Assembly (NCBI GenBank): GCA_947631805.1
Contig: CANRNA010000015.1
Span: 1 to 16,286 of the forward strand
Direction of reading: 5' to 3'
DNA from: an uncultured Oscillospiraceae bacterium
Lineage (GTDB): Bacteria > Bacillota > Clostridia > Oscillospirales > Oscillospiraceae
DNA: 16,286 nt
The translations under genes were made by a program, and so were the position numbers. Position 1 is the stretch's first letter. Each line of letters opens with the position of its first letter. The notes below the pieces were generated by a model. It was not told where the DNA came from and did not search any database. It was given only the letters and a program-made list of their open reading frames with translations. This document shows positions 1-7,520 of this stretch, piece by piece.

Positions 1-365
1 ACGTCCAGCAGCGTCACCTCAAAGCCCTGCTTTTTCAGCTTATCCAGGGTGTGGAGCACCGCGTGGTGCTCAAAGGCAGTGGAGATGATGTGCTTTTTCC
101 CCTTGCGGGCGCCGATGGCCGCGCCGGAGAGGATGGCCTGGTTGTCGGCCTCGCTGCCGCCGCCGGTGAAATATATCTCCTTGGGGTCGGCGCCGATGGC
201 CTTCGCCACCGACTCCCGGGCCCACTGGAGGGCCTCCGTCGCCCGCTGGCCGGGGGTGTGTAAGCTGGAGGCGTTGCCGTAGGTCTCGGTGAAATAGGGC
301 AGCATGGCCTTCAGCGCTCTGGGGCTCAGCGACGTGGTCGCCGCGTTGTCCGCGTATACATACAT
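1..365 (-). CDS. nifS: Cysteine desulfurase (NifS/IscS family), N-terminal part, runs off window
   Basis: PLP-dependent enzyme that removes sulfur from L-cysteine for Fe-S cluster and other thio-cofactor synthesis in the cytoplasm. About 121 residues are visible and the rest lies beyond position 1. The N-terminus reads MYVYADNAATTSLSPRAL, the family's opening (D-N-A-A-T-T). It is followed by YGNASSLHTPG, then FTGGGSEADNQAI, matching the family FTSGGTEADN cofactor-binding segment, and TAFEHHAVL, which carries the conserved His that stacks on PLP. The PLP lysine and the sulfur-carrying Cys are outside the window. The ATG at 363-365 is chosen because an AGAGGTGGG Shine-Dalgarno lies 9 bases upstream (374-385 on the plus strand). 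It has its own promoter (409-437), so it is probably a separate unit from the operon upstream. NifS versus IscS subtype cannot be decided from this fragment. Confidence 0.93.
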   Translation of the reverse strand, partial: MYVYADNAATTSLSPRALKAMLPYFTETYGNASSLHTPGQRATEALQWARESVAKAIGADPKEIYFTGGGSEADNQAILSGAAIGARKGKKHIISTAFEHHAVLHTLDKLKKQGFEVTLLD

Positions 366-403
366 AACAGATGACCCACCTCTCTGGTGTTAAATTCAGC
401 CAT

Positions 404-437
404 GGGGTAGTATAACCCCTATTTCCTAGTATGTCAA
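404..437 (-). promoter_or_regulatory. Promoter of the cysteine desulfurase gene with palindrome on the -10
   Basis: On the minus strand a perfect -35 TTGACA (437-432) is followed after 17 bases by -10 TATACT (414-409). The -10 is exactly the 6-base centre of a perfect inverted repeat, GGGGT-agtata-ACCCC (404-419 on the plus strand). That is a natural place for a repressor; an Rrf2/IscR-type Fe-S regulator would fit the gene, but this is inference. Confidence 0.75.
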
Positions 438-473
438 CGGGTTTTTCAATATTTCCTATTCAATTATAGGAAA
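421..473. repeat. ATTTCCTA direct and inverted repeats upstream of the cysteine desulfurase promoter
   Basis: ATTTCCTA occurs at 421-428, inside the promoter spacer, and again at 451-458, exactly 30 bases apart. The second copy also forms a perfect inverted repeat, TTTCCTAT (452-459), 6-base spacer, ATAGGAAA (466-473). The spacing of about three helical turns on one DNA face looks like a multi-site operator. The last arm shares bases with the neighbouring terminator's A/T tract. Confidence 0.5.
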
Positions 474-498
474 AAGCGGAGGCCGGGCCTCCGCTTTT
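471..498 (-). terminator. Rho-independent terminator of the MBOAT-DHHW operon
   Basis: A 12-bp perfect stem (472-483 with 487-498) has a 3-base loop. On the minus strand the GC-rich stem is followed by a T tract (475-471, overlapping the stem's A/T end). It lies 18 bases past the stop codon of the DHHW gene. Confidence 0.88.
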
Positions 499-516
499 GG
501 CGTTATTCTGCCTGTC

Positions 517-1875
517 TCACGAGCCTATCTGCAAAAACAGGTCGTTGCACAGATTGCCCGTGGCGTTGAAGGTGGCCGCCTCGAATATCACATCCTGGAC
601 CCCGTAGGTCTCCACCATGTGGGAGACGGTCTCGTCGGTGTATCGGAAGTCCACCCAGTAGGTGTACTCATAGTGGTCCACCAGCCAGGGGATAAAGGCG
701 TTGCCGTAGGAGTCTTTGATGATCATCACGGCGCTGCCGTCGGTGATATCGGGGTTGTGGAGGCTGCTGAAGGGCTGGTCCGCGGCGGAGAAGATGCAGT
801 ACCACTCCGAGTCGGGGTAATCGAACATGTCGTTGATGATGCGCCAGTCGTATTCCGACCCGTCCCGCTGGACCATGTGCATATCCCGGTCGTTGGGGTC
901 GTCCGCGTTGACGCACATGGGATACCAGGCGTTGACCGTGTCCGGGTTGACGGTGAGCTGGGGGGACTTGTTGCTGCTGGTGTAATAGCTGCCCAAATAC
1001 TTCCCCGCCCCGAAGGAGCCGGTGCGGAACTGGTCCAGGGTGTGGGGCGTCCAGCCCTTGGCCTGGCAGTACACCTGGTAGGCGTAATAGGCCCCCAGCT
1101 GGGTCCAGTGGTGGTCGGTGCGGAAATAGATATACTCCGCGTTGTGCTGGCGCAATGTGTCATAGACCAGGATGGGTGTGATGCCCTTGTCCAGCTGGGC
1201 CGCCACGTATTGGATGGCCGCGCCCTCGTCGCTGCAGCCCATATCCTCCCGGACCGCCTCGTCCAGCATGACGCTGGCGCTGATGGGCACGTTCATCACG
1301 TACATATTCACCTTGTCCCCGATGTTCTTGTATATCTGGTTCATGGTGGACACGTAGGCGTCCGCGCCGCTCTGGCTGAAGCCGTAGGTGCCATAGGCGG
1401 CGTTGCCGGTCACGTACACGCTGCCGCTGAACTCCCCTATCTCGTGGACCGTGCCGTCGGGGATCGGGGTGGCGGTGGGCGTGGGGACGGGGGTGGGCTG
1501 GGCGTCCTGCTCCGGCTGGGCGTCCTGCTGGGGCAGGGCGTCCAGGTCCGGTATCTCGTCGGCGGTCACGGTACCGCCGATGAGCTGGGTGGTGCGTATG
1601 CCGTAATGGCTCTCCACGGCCTGGTCGGCGGAGATAAGGTCCTCCCGCATGGGATAGGTGTCCGCGTACCAGGTGTCCAGGCCGCTGAAATAGCTGCCGT
1701 CCCACAGGGCGGCCAGGGTCATGGCCGGGGGCTTCGTCAGCTCCCGCTTTTCCACCATGGAGGTCTTCGGCCTGGGCCACACCAGTCCCACCAGGCACAG
1801 CAACCCCAGCGCCACGGCGAAGACCCCTATCTTCATATATCCCAGGACCCGGTCCTGTCTCTCTCTGTCAAACAT
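517..1875 (-). CDS. DHHW family protein (AlgJ/AlgX-like O-acetyltransferase partner)
   Basis: Membrane-anchored extracytoplasmic protein of 452 residues, expected to work with the MBOAT protein encoded just upstream in moving acetyl (or similar) groups onto an exported polymer. One N-terminal membrane segment (about 14-33) follows a basic start. The name-giving motif is TDHHWT at 253-258, and KDSYGNAF at 387-394 supplies the serine that pairs with the Asp-His in SGNH-like AlgX/AlgJ proteins. A Pro/Thr/Gln/Asp-rich linker (about 109-140) contains an 18-bp tandem duplication (1497-1532) encoding a QDAQPE-like repeat, so its length may vary between strains. The start ATG at 1873-1875 has GGGGAGGG upstream. 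The gap to the MBOAT stop is 15 bases, so the genes are co-transcribed. The polymer acted on cannot be told from sequence. Confidence 0.9.
   Translation of the reverse strand: MFDRERQDRVLGYMKIGVFAVALGLLCLVGLVWPRPKTSMVEKRELTKPPAMTLAALWDGSYFSGLDTWYADTYPMREDLISADQAVESHYGIRTTQLIGGTVTADEIPDLDALPQQDAQPEQDAQPTPVPTPTATPIPDGTVHEIGEFSGSVYVTGNAAYGTYGFSQSGADAYVSTMNQIYKNIGDKVNMYVMNVPISASVMLDEAVREDMGCSDEGAAIQYVAAQLDKGITPILVYDTLRQHNAEYIYFRTDHHWTQLGAYYAYQVYCQAKGWTPHTLDQFRTGSFGAGKYLGSYYTSSNKSPQLTVNPDTVNAWYPMCVNADDPNDRDMHMVQRDGSEYDWRIINDMFDYPDSEWYCIFSAADQPFSSLHNPDITDGSAVMIIKDSYGNAFIPWLVDHYEYTYWVDFRYTDETVSHMVETYGVQDVIFEAATFNATGNLCNDLFLQIGS
1497..1532. repeat. 18-bp tandem duplication in the DHHW linker
   Basis: Two consecutive 18-bp units (1497-1514 and 1515-1532) differ only at their last bases. 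They are in frame and encode a Gln-Asp-Ala-Gln-Pro repeat in the low-complexity linker between the membrane anchor and the catalytic domain. Confidence 0.8.
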
Positions 1876-1890
1876 GACGCGCCCTCCCCG

Positions 1891-3333
1891 TCAAAACTGG
1901 AAGTAGAGGAAGGGGTTATAGCTGTCCCCCACCAGAGCCATCGCCGCCGCCAGGAGCAGCAGCACCGGATGGACCAGCTCCCACACGCCGTTGAGCATAT
2001 AAAACACCTCGCTCCGCCCGGCCAGGCGCTCCAGGGCCCGGCGCAGCCCCTTCCCCACCGGGGTGCAGGCCAGGGCGCAGAAGGCCAGGAAGTAGACGTT
2101 GTTTTGAAACAGCAGCTTCACCCCGGTGCTGGTAAAGCCGTTGTGGTTGAGGCCGAACAGCCCCTTCACCGCCGTGCCCAGCAGGGCCGGGTCGGTGAAT
2201 TTGAAGATGATCCAGCTGAACATCACCAGCGCCAGCACGGCTATATGCCTGAGCAGGCCGGAGCGGCGCCGCCGTCCGTCCTGGCCCCCCAGCACATACC
2301 GCTCCACCGCCAGGAGCACGCCGAAGTACAGCCCCCAGAAGATGAAGTTCCAGCTGGCCCCGTGCCACATGCCGGTCAGAAACCATACCACGAACAGGTT
2401 CACCAGCTGCCGCCCCCGGGAGCAGCGGCTGCCCCCCAGGGGGATATACACATAGTCCCGGAAAAAGGAGCTCAGGGAGATATGCCACCGCCGCCAGAAC
2501 TCGGTGATGGAGCCGGAGACGTAGGGATAGTTGAAGTTCTCCCGGTAGTGGAACCCGCACATGAGCCCCATGCCGATGGCCATGTCGGAATAGGCGGAGA
2601 AGTCCAGATATATTTGCAGCGTGAAGGCGGCGGCCCCCAGCAGTATGCCCATGGCGGGCTGGGCGGCCAGGGCCTGTCCGTCCGTCACCAAGAGCTGGTC
2701 GGCGATGACGGCGCAGCCGTTGGCCAGCACCGCCTTTTTCGCCAGCCCCACGGTGAACCGGCTGATGCCCGCGCCCACCTCGTGAAGATCGGTCCTCCGC
2801 TGGAGGATGTCGTGGTTCACGTCCTTGTAACGGACGATGGGCCCGGCGATGCACTGGTGGAACAGGCTGGCATACAGCAGCACCAGCCAGTACCGGCGCT
2901 GGGCCTTCACGTCCCCCCGGTACACGTCCACCACGTAGCTGATGAGCTGGAAGGTGTAAAAGGATATGCCGATGGGCAGGGCGATGTCCGGGATGACCTT
3001 GGGCACCCCGAAAAGGCCCTGGAAGTTCCGCAGGAAAAAGCCCGTGTACTTGAATACCCCCAGTATCAGCAGGCACAGGCTCACCGTGGCGATGAGCAGC
3101 AGCTTTCTCCGCCCGGCGTCCTCTCCCGCCGTGTGGATGAGCGCCGCCCCGCCCCAGCAGATGAAGCTCATTCCCAGCAAAAGCAGCAGATACCGGGGCC
3201 CCGCCCAGCTGTAGAACACCAGCGAGAACACCAGCATTGCGATATTTTTCGCCTTGGGCGATTTTAGGACCAGCTGAGAGAGCAGGTTCGCCGGTAAAAA
3301 CACGCAGACGAACAGCATACTGGAAAATACCAC
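1891..3333 (-). CDS. MBOAT family O-acyltransferase (AlgI/DltB-like)
   Basis: Polytopic membrane enzyme of 480 residues that passes acyl groups across the membrane to an extracellular acceptor, as AlgI does for alginate and DltB for teichoic acid. Hallmarks with the GTG start as residue 1: LDFSAYSDMAIG at 243-254, FWRRWHISLSSFFRDYVYIPLGG from about 279 (RRWH at 281-284), and MWHGASWNF at 322-330 with the putative catalytic His324. Hydrophobic helices cover nearly the whole length. GTG at 3331-3333 is preferred: it gives the family-typical VVFSSMLFVCVFLP opening and has AGAGGTGGGG just upstream. An in-frame ATG at 3354 would place that ribosome site inside the protein. The gene precedes the DHHW partner, a standard pairing. 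Specificity is unknown. Confidence 0.92.
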   Translation of the reverse strand: MVFSSMLFVCVFLPANLLSQLVLKSPKAKNIAMLVFSLVFYSWAGPRYLLLLLGMSFICWGGAALIHTAGEDAGRRKLLLIATVSLCLLILGVFKYTGFFLRNFQGLFGVPKVIPDIALPIGISFYTFQLISYVVDVYRGDVKAQRRYWLVLLYASLFHQCIAGPIVRYKDVNHDILQRRTDLHEVGAGISRFTVGLAKKAVLANGCAVIADQLLVTDGQALAAQPAMGILLGAAAFTLQIYLDFSAYSDMAIGMGLMCGFHYRENFNYPYVSGSITEFWRRWHISLSSFFRDYVYIPLGGSRCSRGRQLVNLFVVWFLTGMWHGASWNFIFWGLYFGVLLAVERYVLGGQDGRRRRSGLLRHIAVLALVMFSWIIFKFTDPALLGTAVKGLFGLNHNGFTSTGVKLLFQNNVYFLAFCALACTPVGKGLRRALERLAGRSEVFYMLNGVWELVHPVLLLLAAAMALVGDSYNPFLYFQF

Positions 3334-3355
3334 AGCCCCACCTCTTATGCACATT

Positions 3356-3400
3356 TATTATGTCATTTTACATAATACTTCAATCCTCTCCAAAAATAAA
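3356..3400 (-). promoter_or_regulatory. Putative promoter and palindromic operator of the MBOAT-DHHW operon
   Basis: A perfect 8-bp inverted repeat, TATTATGT (3356-3363), 6-base spacer, ACATAATA (3370-3377), lies just upstream of the MBOAT start. Its distal arm contains a possible minus-strand -10 TATTAT (3377-3372), with a poor -35 TTTATT (3400-3395) 17 bases away. A regulator bound here would block the -10. The gap 3334-3463 is AT-rich and shows no coding signal. Confidence 0.45.
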
Positions 3401-3463
3401 GAGGGAAAATGTAATTTTTTGCCCCTCTCTGTCCCTTCCACCCGCTCCTCTCCCACGGGCATG

Positions 3464-3496
3464 AAAAAAGCATCCCCCGGCCGCGGCCGGGGGATG
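3464..3496 (-). terminator. Rho-independent terminator of the sugar ABC transporter operon
   Basis: A perfect 26-bp palindrome (3471-3496) folds into a very GC-rich stem. On the minus strand it is followed by C and six T residues (3470-3464). It starts 18 bases after the stop of the last permease gene. Confidence 0.92.
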
Positions 3497-3513
3497 GGAT
3501 GAGCGGCGATATA

Positions 3514-5109
3514 TCAGCCCTTGACGCCGCCCGCCGTCAGGCCGCTGGTCAGGTGCTTTTCGATGCACATGAACAGGATGACCACCGGGATGGTCGCCAG
3601 CAGGGACGCGGCGAACAGGTTCTGCCACTCGATCATGTTGAAGGAGGAGAACTGGGTGATGCCCACGGTGATGGGCCGCTTGGTGGCCGTGGAGATGAGC
3701 ACCGTGGAGATGGTATACTCGTTCCAGGCATTGATGAAAATGAATATCAGCGTCGTCACGATGCCGGGGGCCGCCATGGGTATCAGCACCCGGACAAGGG
3801 AGCCCACCGTGTTGCAGCCGTCTATCTTGGCCGCCTGCTCCATCTCCGGGGAGATGGACACGAAGGTGCCCCGCAGCAGCCATATTGCAAAGGCCTGGTT
3901 GAAGGCGGCGTTGATGAACATCAGCCCCACCACCGAGTCGTACAGGTGCAGGGCGCTCATGAGCTGGGATATGCCGATGAGCAGCACCACCGGGGAAAAC
4001 ATCTGGCTGACGATGACGAATCCCAGGAAGATATTCTTGCCCTTGAAGCACATCCGGGCCATGGCGTATGCCGCCGGGATGCCGCACAGCAGGGCGATGG
4101 CCGTGGCCCCGCCCGCGATGAGCAGGGAGTTGCCCAGATAGCGCAGCACGCCCCGGTCGATGATGTGTGCCAGGTTCTCAAAGCGCCACTGGACCGGGAA
4201 CAGGTGGAGAAAATCGCTGTCGTTCGTCTCGGCAATGGACCGGAAGCCGGTGACCAGCATCACGTAATAGGGGTACAGGATGAAAACGCACAGAGCGATA
4301 ACGAAGGCATACAGCACCCCCCGCATTACGGTGTGCCGGATGGCCCCCCGGCGCAGCTGGATGCCCGCCGCCATCATGGCCCCGGCGCAGGGCAGCACTA
4401 GCCACACGGTGCCGGTGTTTTTGAATTTCAGGCCGTCCAGCATGTCCTCCAGGGCCTCTCCCCCCTGGCCGTCGAACAAAAATCCGTCCAGGGCGCTGAA
4501 CAGCGCCTCCTTGCCGTCGGTGAGAAGGCCCTCTATGTACAGCCCCACCCGCCGGGACATGAGCACCGTGTTCACCATGAAGAACACCGGCACTAATACC
4601 ATGGCGATCAGGGCCAGGTAATAGGACGCCGACCGGAAGGAGGCCGACCGCCCGTCCAGTTCCCTGTAGGGCTCGTCTATGGAGCCTATGGTGCCCGCCG
4701 CGGCGCAGGCCGCGCTCATCGCCAGGCACAGCAGTATGCCCAGCAGCACCCATGCGGACCCAATGCCCGCCCCCAGGAAGGACCAGCCGGTCCGGGTGAA
4801 GGTATTGTCCACGGAAAAGGCCACCATGGAGGTGGTCTCCCCCTTGGAGTTGGTCCGCTCCGTTACCGATTCGCTGACCGACACCTCCATGCCGGAGGCC
4901 CGGTACTCCTCCGCCACGGCGTCCACCTCCGCCCGGACCTCCTGGTACTTCTCGTCTCCCACGAAGGTGTTGGCGGATTTTTTCGTGTACACGCTGGAGG
5001 TGAACCGGTACGCGGGCAGGCTCAGCAGCACGGCCACCGCCGCCAGGGCCAGGAACAGGAGGGCCAGGGCCGTCCGGTTCCTCTTTCCAACGGTCTTACG
5101 GTCGTTCAC
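3514..5109 (-). CDS. MalG-like sugar ABC transporter permease with a 255-residue N-terminal extension
   Basis: Inner-membrane permease of the CUT1 carbohydrate importer family. The last ~276 residues (from about 257, IRHTVMRGVLYAFVIALCV) are a normal MalG-type subunit, with the ATPase-docking EAA loop EQAAKIDGCNTVGSLVRVL followed by INAWNEY. Usual family length is about 270-300 residues, but this protein has 531. The extra part shows a membrane helix (about 13-33), a hydrophilic segment (about 37-108), helices at about 110-140 and 161-184, a second hydrophilic segment (about 188-232), and a helix at about 234-250. The hydrophilic segments are probably outside the cell. The start is GTG (5107-5109), overlapping the upstream permease's TGA in a GTGA, with AAAGGAGGAGG upstream. 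The reading frame is intact, so this is not a frameshift artefact. The function of the extension is unknown. Confidence 0.9.
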   Translation of the reverse strand: MNDRKTVGKRNRTALALLFLALAAVAVLLSLPAYRFTSSVYTKKSANTFVGDEKYQEVRAEVDAVAEEYRASGMEVSVSESVTERTNSKGETTSMVAFSVDNTFTRTGWSFLGAGIGSAWVLLGILLCLAMSAACAAAGTIGSIDEPYRELDGRSASFRSASYYLALIAMVLVPVFFMVNTVLMSRRVGLYIEGLLTDGKEALFSALDGFLFDGQGGEALEDMLDGLKFKNTGTVWLVLPCAGAMMAAGIQLRRGAIRHTVMRGVLYAFVIALCVFILYPYYVMLVTGFRSIAETNDSDFLHLFPVQWRFENLAHIIDRGVLRYLGNSLLIAGGATAIALLCGIPAAYAMARMCFKGKNIFLGFVIVSQMFSPVVLLIGISQLMSALHLYDSVVGLMFINAAFNQAFAIWLLRGTFVSISPEMEQAAKIDGCNTVGSLVRVLIPMAAPGIVTTLIFIFINAWNEYTISTVLISTATKRPITVGITQFSSFNMIEWQNLFAASLLATIPVVILFMCIEKHLTSGLTAGGVKG

Positions 5110-5990
5110 AGGTCCTCCTCCTTTCGCATGACGCTCACCATGTACACCCCCGCGCACAGGCACAGCACCAAAAATCCGATGACGGACAGGGCCGTGGCGG
5201 GTCCCTTCTGCCGGTTGTAGTAGTTGAGCATGTACAGGTATGTGACCAGGGTGTCCGTCTTGTTGGCGGGCGCTCCCTTCGTCATGGTGTAGACGATGGG
5301 GAAGGAGTTGAACACGTAGATGATGTTCAGCACCGTGCTCACCGTGAGACTGGGCTTCACCAGGGGCACCGTGATGCGCCACAGCTTATCCCAGTAGCTG
5401 GCCCCGTCTATGTCCGCCGCCTCGTAGAGGGTGGAGTCGATGCTCTGCAGGCCGCTGAGCACGCAGAACGTGACGAAGGGGATGGTGACGAAGATGCCCA
5501 CGCCGCACTCCCATATAAACTCGATCTGATAGCTGGAGCGCCAGTTGATGGCCTCCTTGATGATGCCCAGATTCAGCAGGATGTTGTTCAGGTTGCCGTA
5601 CTCATACTTGATGATGTAGTTCCACACAGACGCCTGGATGACTAGGGAGGTGGCCCAGGGCAGCACCAGTATGGCTCTGGCTATTTTCCGGCCGTGGAAT
5701 TTCTGGTTGAGCACCATGGCGATGATGAACCCGAGCACCGTGCTCAGGCCCACCACGGACACCACCCAGTACAGGGTGTTGAGCATGACCGTCTTGAAGG
5801 CGGGCAGGCCGATGGCGTCCCGGAAATTCTTAAAGCCCACGAAGCCGCCTACGACGCCGGATTTGGACACCTCGCTGAAGGCCAGCTTGAACACGATCAC
5901 AATGGGGAATATGACAAAGACCGCCATCAGTATGATGCTGGGCAGCAGCCAGATATAGGGTTTTATCTTGTTTTGCAGGGTCTTATTCAC
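5106..5990 (-). CDS. MalF/UgpA-like sugar ABC transporter permease
   Basis: First membrane subunit of the CUT1-type importer, 294 residues, which is normal for the family. The N-terminus (MNKTLQNKIKPYIWLLPSII) is short and cytoplasmic before helix 1. Further helices follow at about 70-93, 105-127, 158-180, 213-232 and 265-287. The EAA loop that docks the ATPase is at about 190-210 (YEAADIDGASYWDKLWRITV). The start is GTG at 5988-5990, with GGAAGGAAGG upstream. The stop overlaps the next permease start, so the two are translationally coupled, as expected for an obligate heterodimer. A terminator-like hairpin separates it from the binding-protein gene upstream, which would lower permease output relative to the binding protein. 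No ATP-binding subunit is encoded nearby. CUT1 systems in Firmicutes commonly share one MsmX/MsmK ATPase. Confidence 0.95.
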   Translation of the reverse strand: MNKTLQNKIKPYIWLLPSIILMAVFVIFPIVIVFKLAFSEVSKSGVVGGFVGFKNFRDAIGLPAFKTVMLNTLYWVVSVVGLSTVLGFIIAMVLNQKFHGRKIARAILVLPWATSLVIQASVWNYIIKYEYGNLNNILLNLGIIKEAINWRSSYQIEFIWECGVGIFVTIPFVTFCVLSGLQSIDSTLYEAADIDGASYWDKLWRITVPLVKPSLTVSTVLNIIYVFNSFPIVYTMTKGAPANKTDTLVTYLYMLNYYNRQKGPATALSVIGFLVLCLCAGVYMVSVMRKEEDL

Positions 5991-6030
5991 GTCTCACCCT
6001 TCCTTCCGCAAAATGCCAGTGGCGTGGATA

Positions 6031-6060
6031 AAAGAGGGGCCGGACCAGAGGTCCGGCCCC
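6031..6060 (-). terminator. Intra-operon terminator/attenuator between binding protein and permeases
   Basis: A perfect 11-bp stem, GGGGCCGGACC (6036-6046) with GGTCCGGCCCC (6050-6060), has a 3-base loop. On the minus strand it is followed by TCTTTTA. It lies after the binding-protein stop (6096) and before the permease start (5990). It probably causes partial termination and stabilises the upstream mRNA, giving excess binding protein. Confidence 0.75.
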
Positions 6061-6095
6061 CGAAATTCGCTGTGTTCAGGCTTCCGCGGCCGATA

Positions 6096-7379
6096 TCATT
6101 CGGCCTCGGCGGCAGCGGCCTCAACCTGGGCCACGATGGTCTCCTGAAGCGCGTCCAGCTCATCCTGAATGGAAGCGCCGGTCAGCGCGTTCTGCTCCGC
6201 GGCAATGACGCCCTGCTTGACAGCGTCCCACTCGCTCAGAGAGGTGGGATAGAACCGGCAGCCGTCCAGCACGTCCAGCCACGTGGCGAAATCGGGATTC
6301 TCGGCCACCAGGGACTCCACGGAGGAGTTGACGGCGGGCAGGAAGCCCTCCATGCTGACCCAGCCCACATAGTTCTCGGGAGCATAGAAGAACTCCGCGA
6401 ACTTGCCGATGGCCTCGTCACGGGCGGCCTGGTCGGGGTCATTCTCGTCCTTGAAGGCCATGATGCGGTCCATGATCGCAACGCCCATTGTGCTGCCGTC
6501 GCTGGTGGGGATGCCGGAGTAAGCCATGTTCACCTCGGAGTCCTTTTCAGCGCAGTAGGTGTCCATATTGTTGGGGCCAATGAGCATGGCCATGTCGCCG
6601 GCGGCGAACATGTCCTGCAGGTCATAGCGGGTCTGGGTAGCGGGGTTGGGGTTGGTGTAGCCGTTCTCCACCAGGCCCAGCGCGAACTGGATGGCCTCCA
6701 CGTTCTCAGCGCTGTTGAGGGTCCAGTTGTTCTCCCCGTCGATGAAGCTGCCGCCGTTGCCGCTGATGTAATAGGCAAAGGCCGCCTGGCCCTCGTCGGT
6801 GGTCATGTCGATGCCCCAGGGATAGACCTTGCCGTCATAGAAGTCCAGGATGGTCTGGCAGGTATCCTCCAGCTCAGCCCAGGTGGTGGGAGGCTCGATG
6901 CCCATCTCCTCGAACATGTCCACATTGTACCACAGGGCGCGGACAGACGCCAGGTCGGGCACGGCCCACACGGTGTCGTCGATCACGGACTGCTCGATGA
7001 ACGCGGGGAAGAAGTCATTGTAGAGGTCGTCCGGGCACCACTGGCTCACGGGCTCCAGCAGGCCGTCGGTGGCGTAGTTGGCGAACACGTCGATGTTCAG
7101 GATGTCCAGCTTGCCGTCGGCGATACGGGTATCAGCCACGGTGTAGACGTCGTTCCAGGACACGACCTCCAGGTTCAGCTTGATGCCGGGGTTCTCGGCC
7201 TCAAATTTGTCTACGAAGTTGGTCCCGTTCATGCCGGAGCCCAGGAACCAGTCCTCCGTATTGGGGCCGTACTGGCAGATGATGACGTCCAGGGTGATCT
7301 CGTCGTCCGCCAGAGCGGCGACGGAGCCCAGGGAGACCATCATGACCAGCACGAGAAGCATTGCCATAACTTTTTTCAT
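6096..7379 (-). CDS. Extracellular sugar-binding protein of a CUT1 ABC transporter
   Basis: Captures the sugar outside the cell and delivers it to the permeases encoded downstream. It has 427 residues, the usual length for this class. Residues 1-24 (MKKVMAMLLVLVMMVSLGSV then AALA) form a signal peptide with a good signal-peptidase I site before DDE. There is no lipobox: the first cysteine is C35, inside the mature domain. The mature part has features of SBP_bac_1-type proteins: FEAENPGIKLNLEVVSW near the N-terminus, WAVPDLASVRALWYNVDMFEEMGI in the middle, and MFAAGDMAMLIGP. The last ~15 residues are Ala/Glu-rich. The mature protein is strongly acidic. The start has AAGGAG 8 bases upstream. 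The substrate is unknown; a hexosamine-containing sugar is suggested only by the neighbouring kinase. Confidence 0.93.
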   Translation of the reverse strand: MKKVMAMLLVLVMMVSLGSVAALADDEITLDVIICQYGPNTEDWFLGSGMNGTNFVDKFEAENPGIKLNLEVVSWNDVYTVADTRIADGKLDILNIDVFANYATDGLLEPVSQWCPDDLYNDFFPAFIEQSVIDDTVWAVPDLASVRALWYNVDMFEEMGIEPPTTWAELEDTCQTILDFYDGKVYPWGIDMTTDEGQAAFAYYISGNGGSFIDGENNWTLNSAENVEAIQFALGLVENGYTNPNPATQTRYDLQDMFAAGDMAMLIGPNNMDTYCAEKDSEVNMAYSGIPTSDGSTMGVAIMDRIMAFKDENDPDQAARDEAIGKFAEFFYAPENYVGWVSMEGFLPAVNSSVESLVAENPDFATWLDVLDGCRFYPTSLSEWDAVKQGVIAAEQNALTGASIQDELDALQETIVAQVEAAAAEAE

Positions 7380-7490
7380 TTCGCGTATCTCCTTATTAAA
7401 ATTTATAAGACGGGCGGTATCGGATGCCCCTTCTTACCGTATATGGTACCGCCGGAGCGGCACCTTCATTGTAAAGGACACACGCGCTTT

Positions 7491-7519
7491 ATTATAGAAA
7501 TATCAAACAAATAATAGAA
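7491..7519 (-). promoter_or_regulatory. Putative activator-dependent promoter of the transporter operon
   Basis: On the minus strand a consensus -10 TATAAT (7496-7491) lies 17 bases from a poor -35 TTCTAT (7519-7514). A good -10 with a weak -35 is typical of AraC-activated promoters, and the AraC-type gene lies just upstream. The ~105-base leader that follows can pair 7413-7419 with 7447-7453 (GGCGGTA/TACCGCC). Confidence 0.55.
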
Positions 7520-7520
7520 A

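Noticed and set aside
619..3267. An 882-codon open frame on the plus strand
   Set aside because: It lies antisense to the MBOAT and DHHW genes, which have clear domains. The frame is open because of high GC, and the translation is Val/Gly/His/Pro-rich low-complexity without any recognisable motif.
3514..5109. Frameshift or chimeric assembly explaining the long MalG-like protein
   Set aside because: The frame is continuous, the start is tightly coupled to the upstream permease by a GTGA overlap with a strong ribosome site, and the extension has coherent helix/loop architecture.
5694..7514. A 606-codon open frame on the plus strand
   Set aside because: Antisense to the MalF-like and binding-protein genes; composition is typical of a GC-driven shadow frame with no ribosome site or domain.
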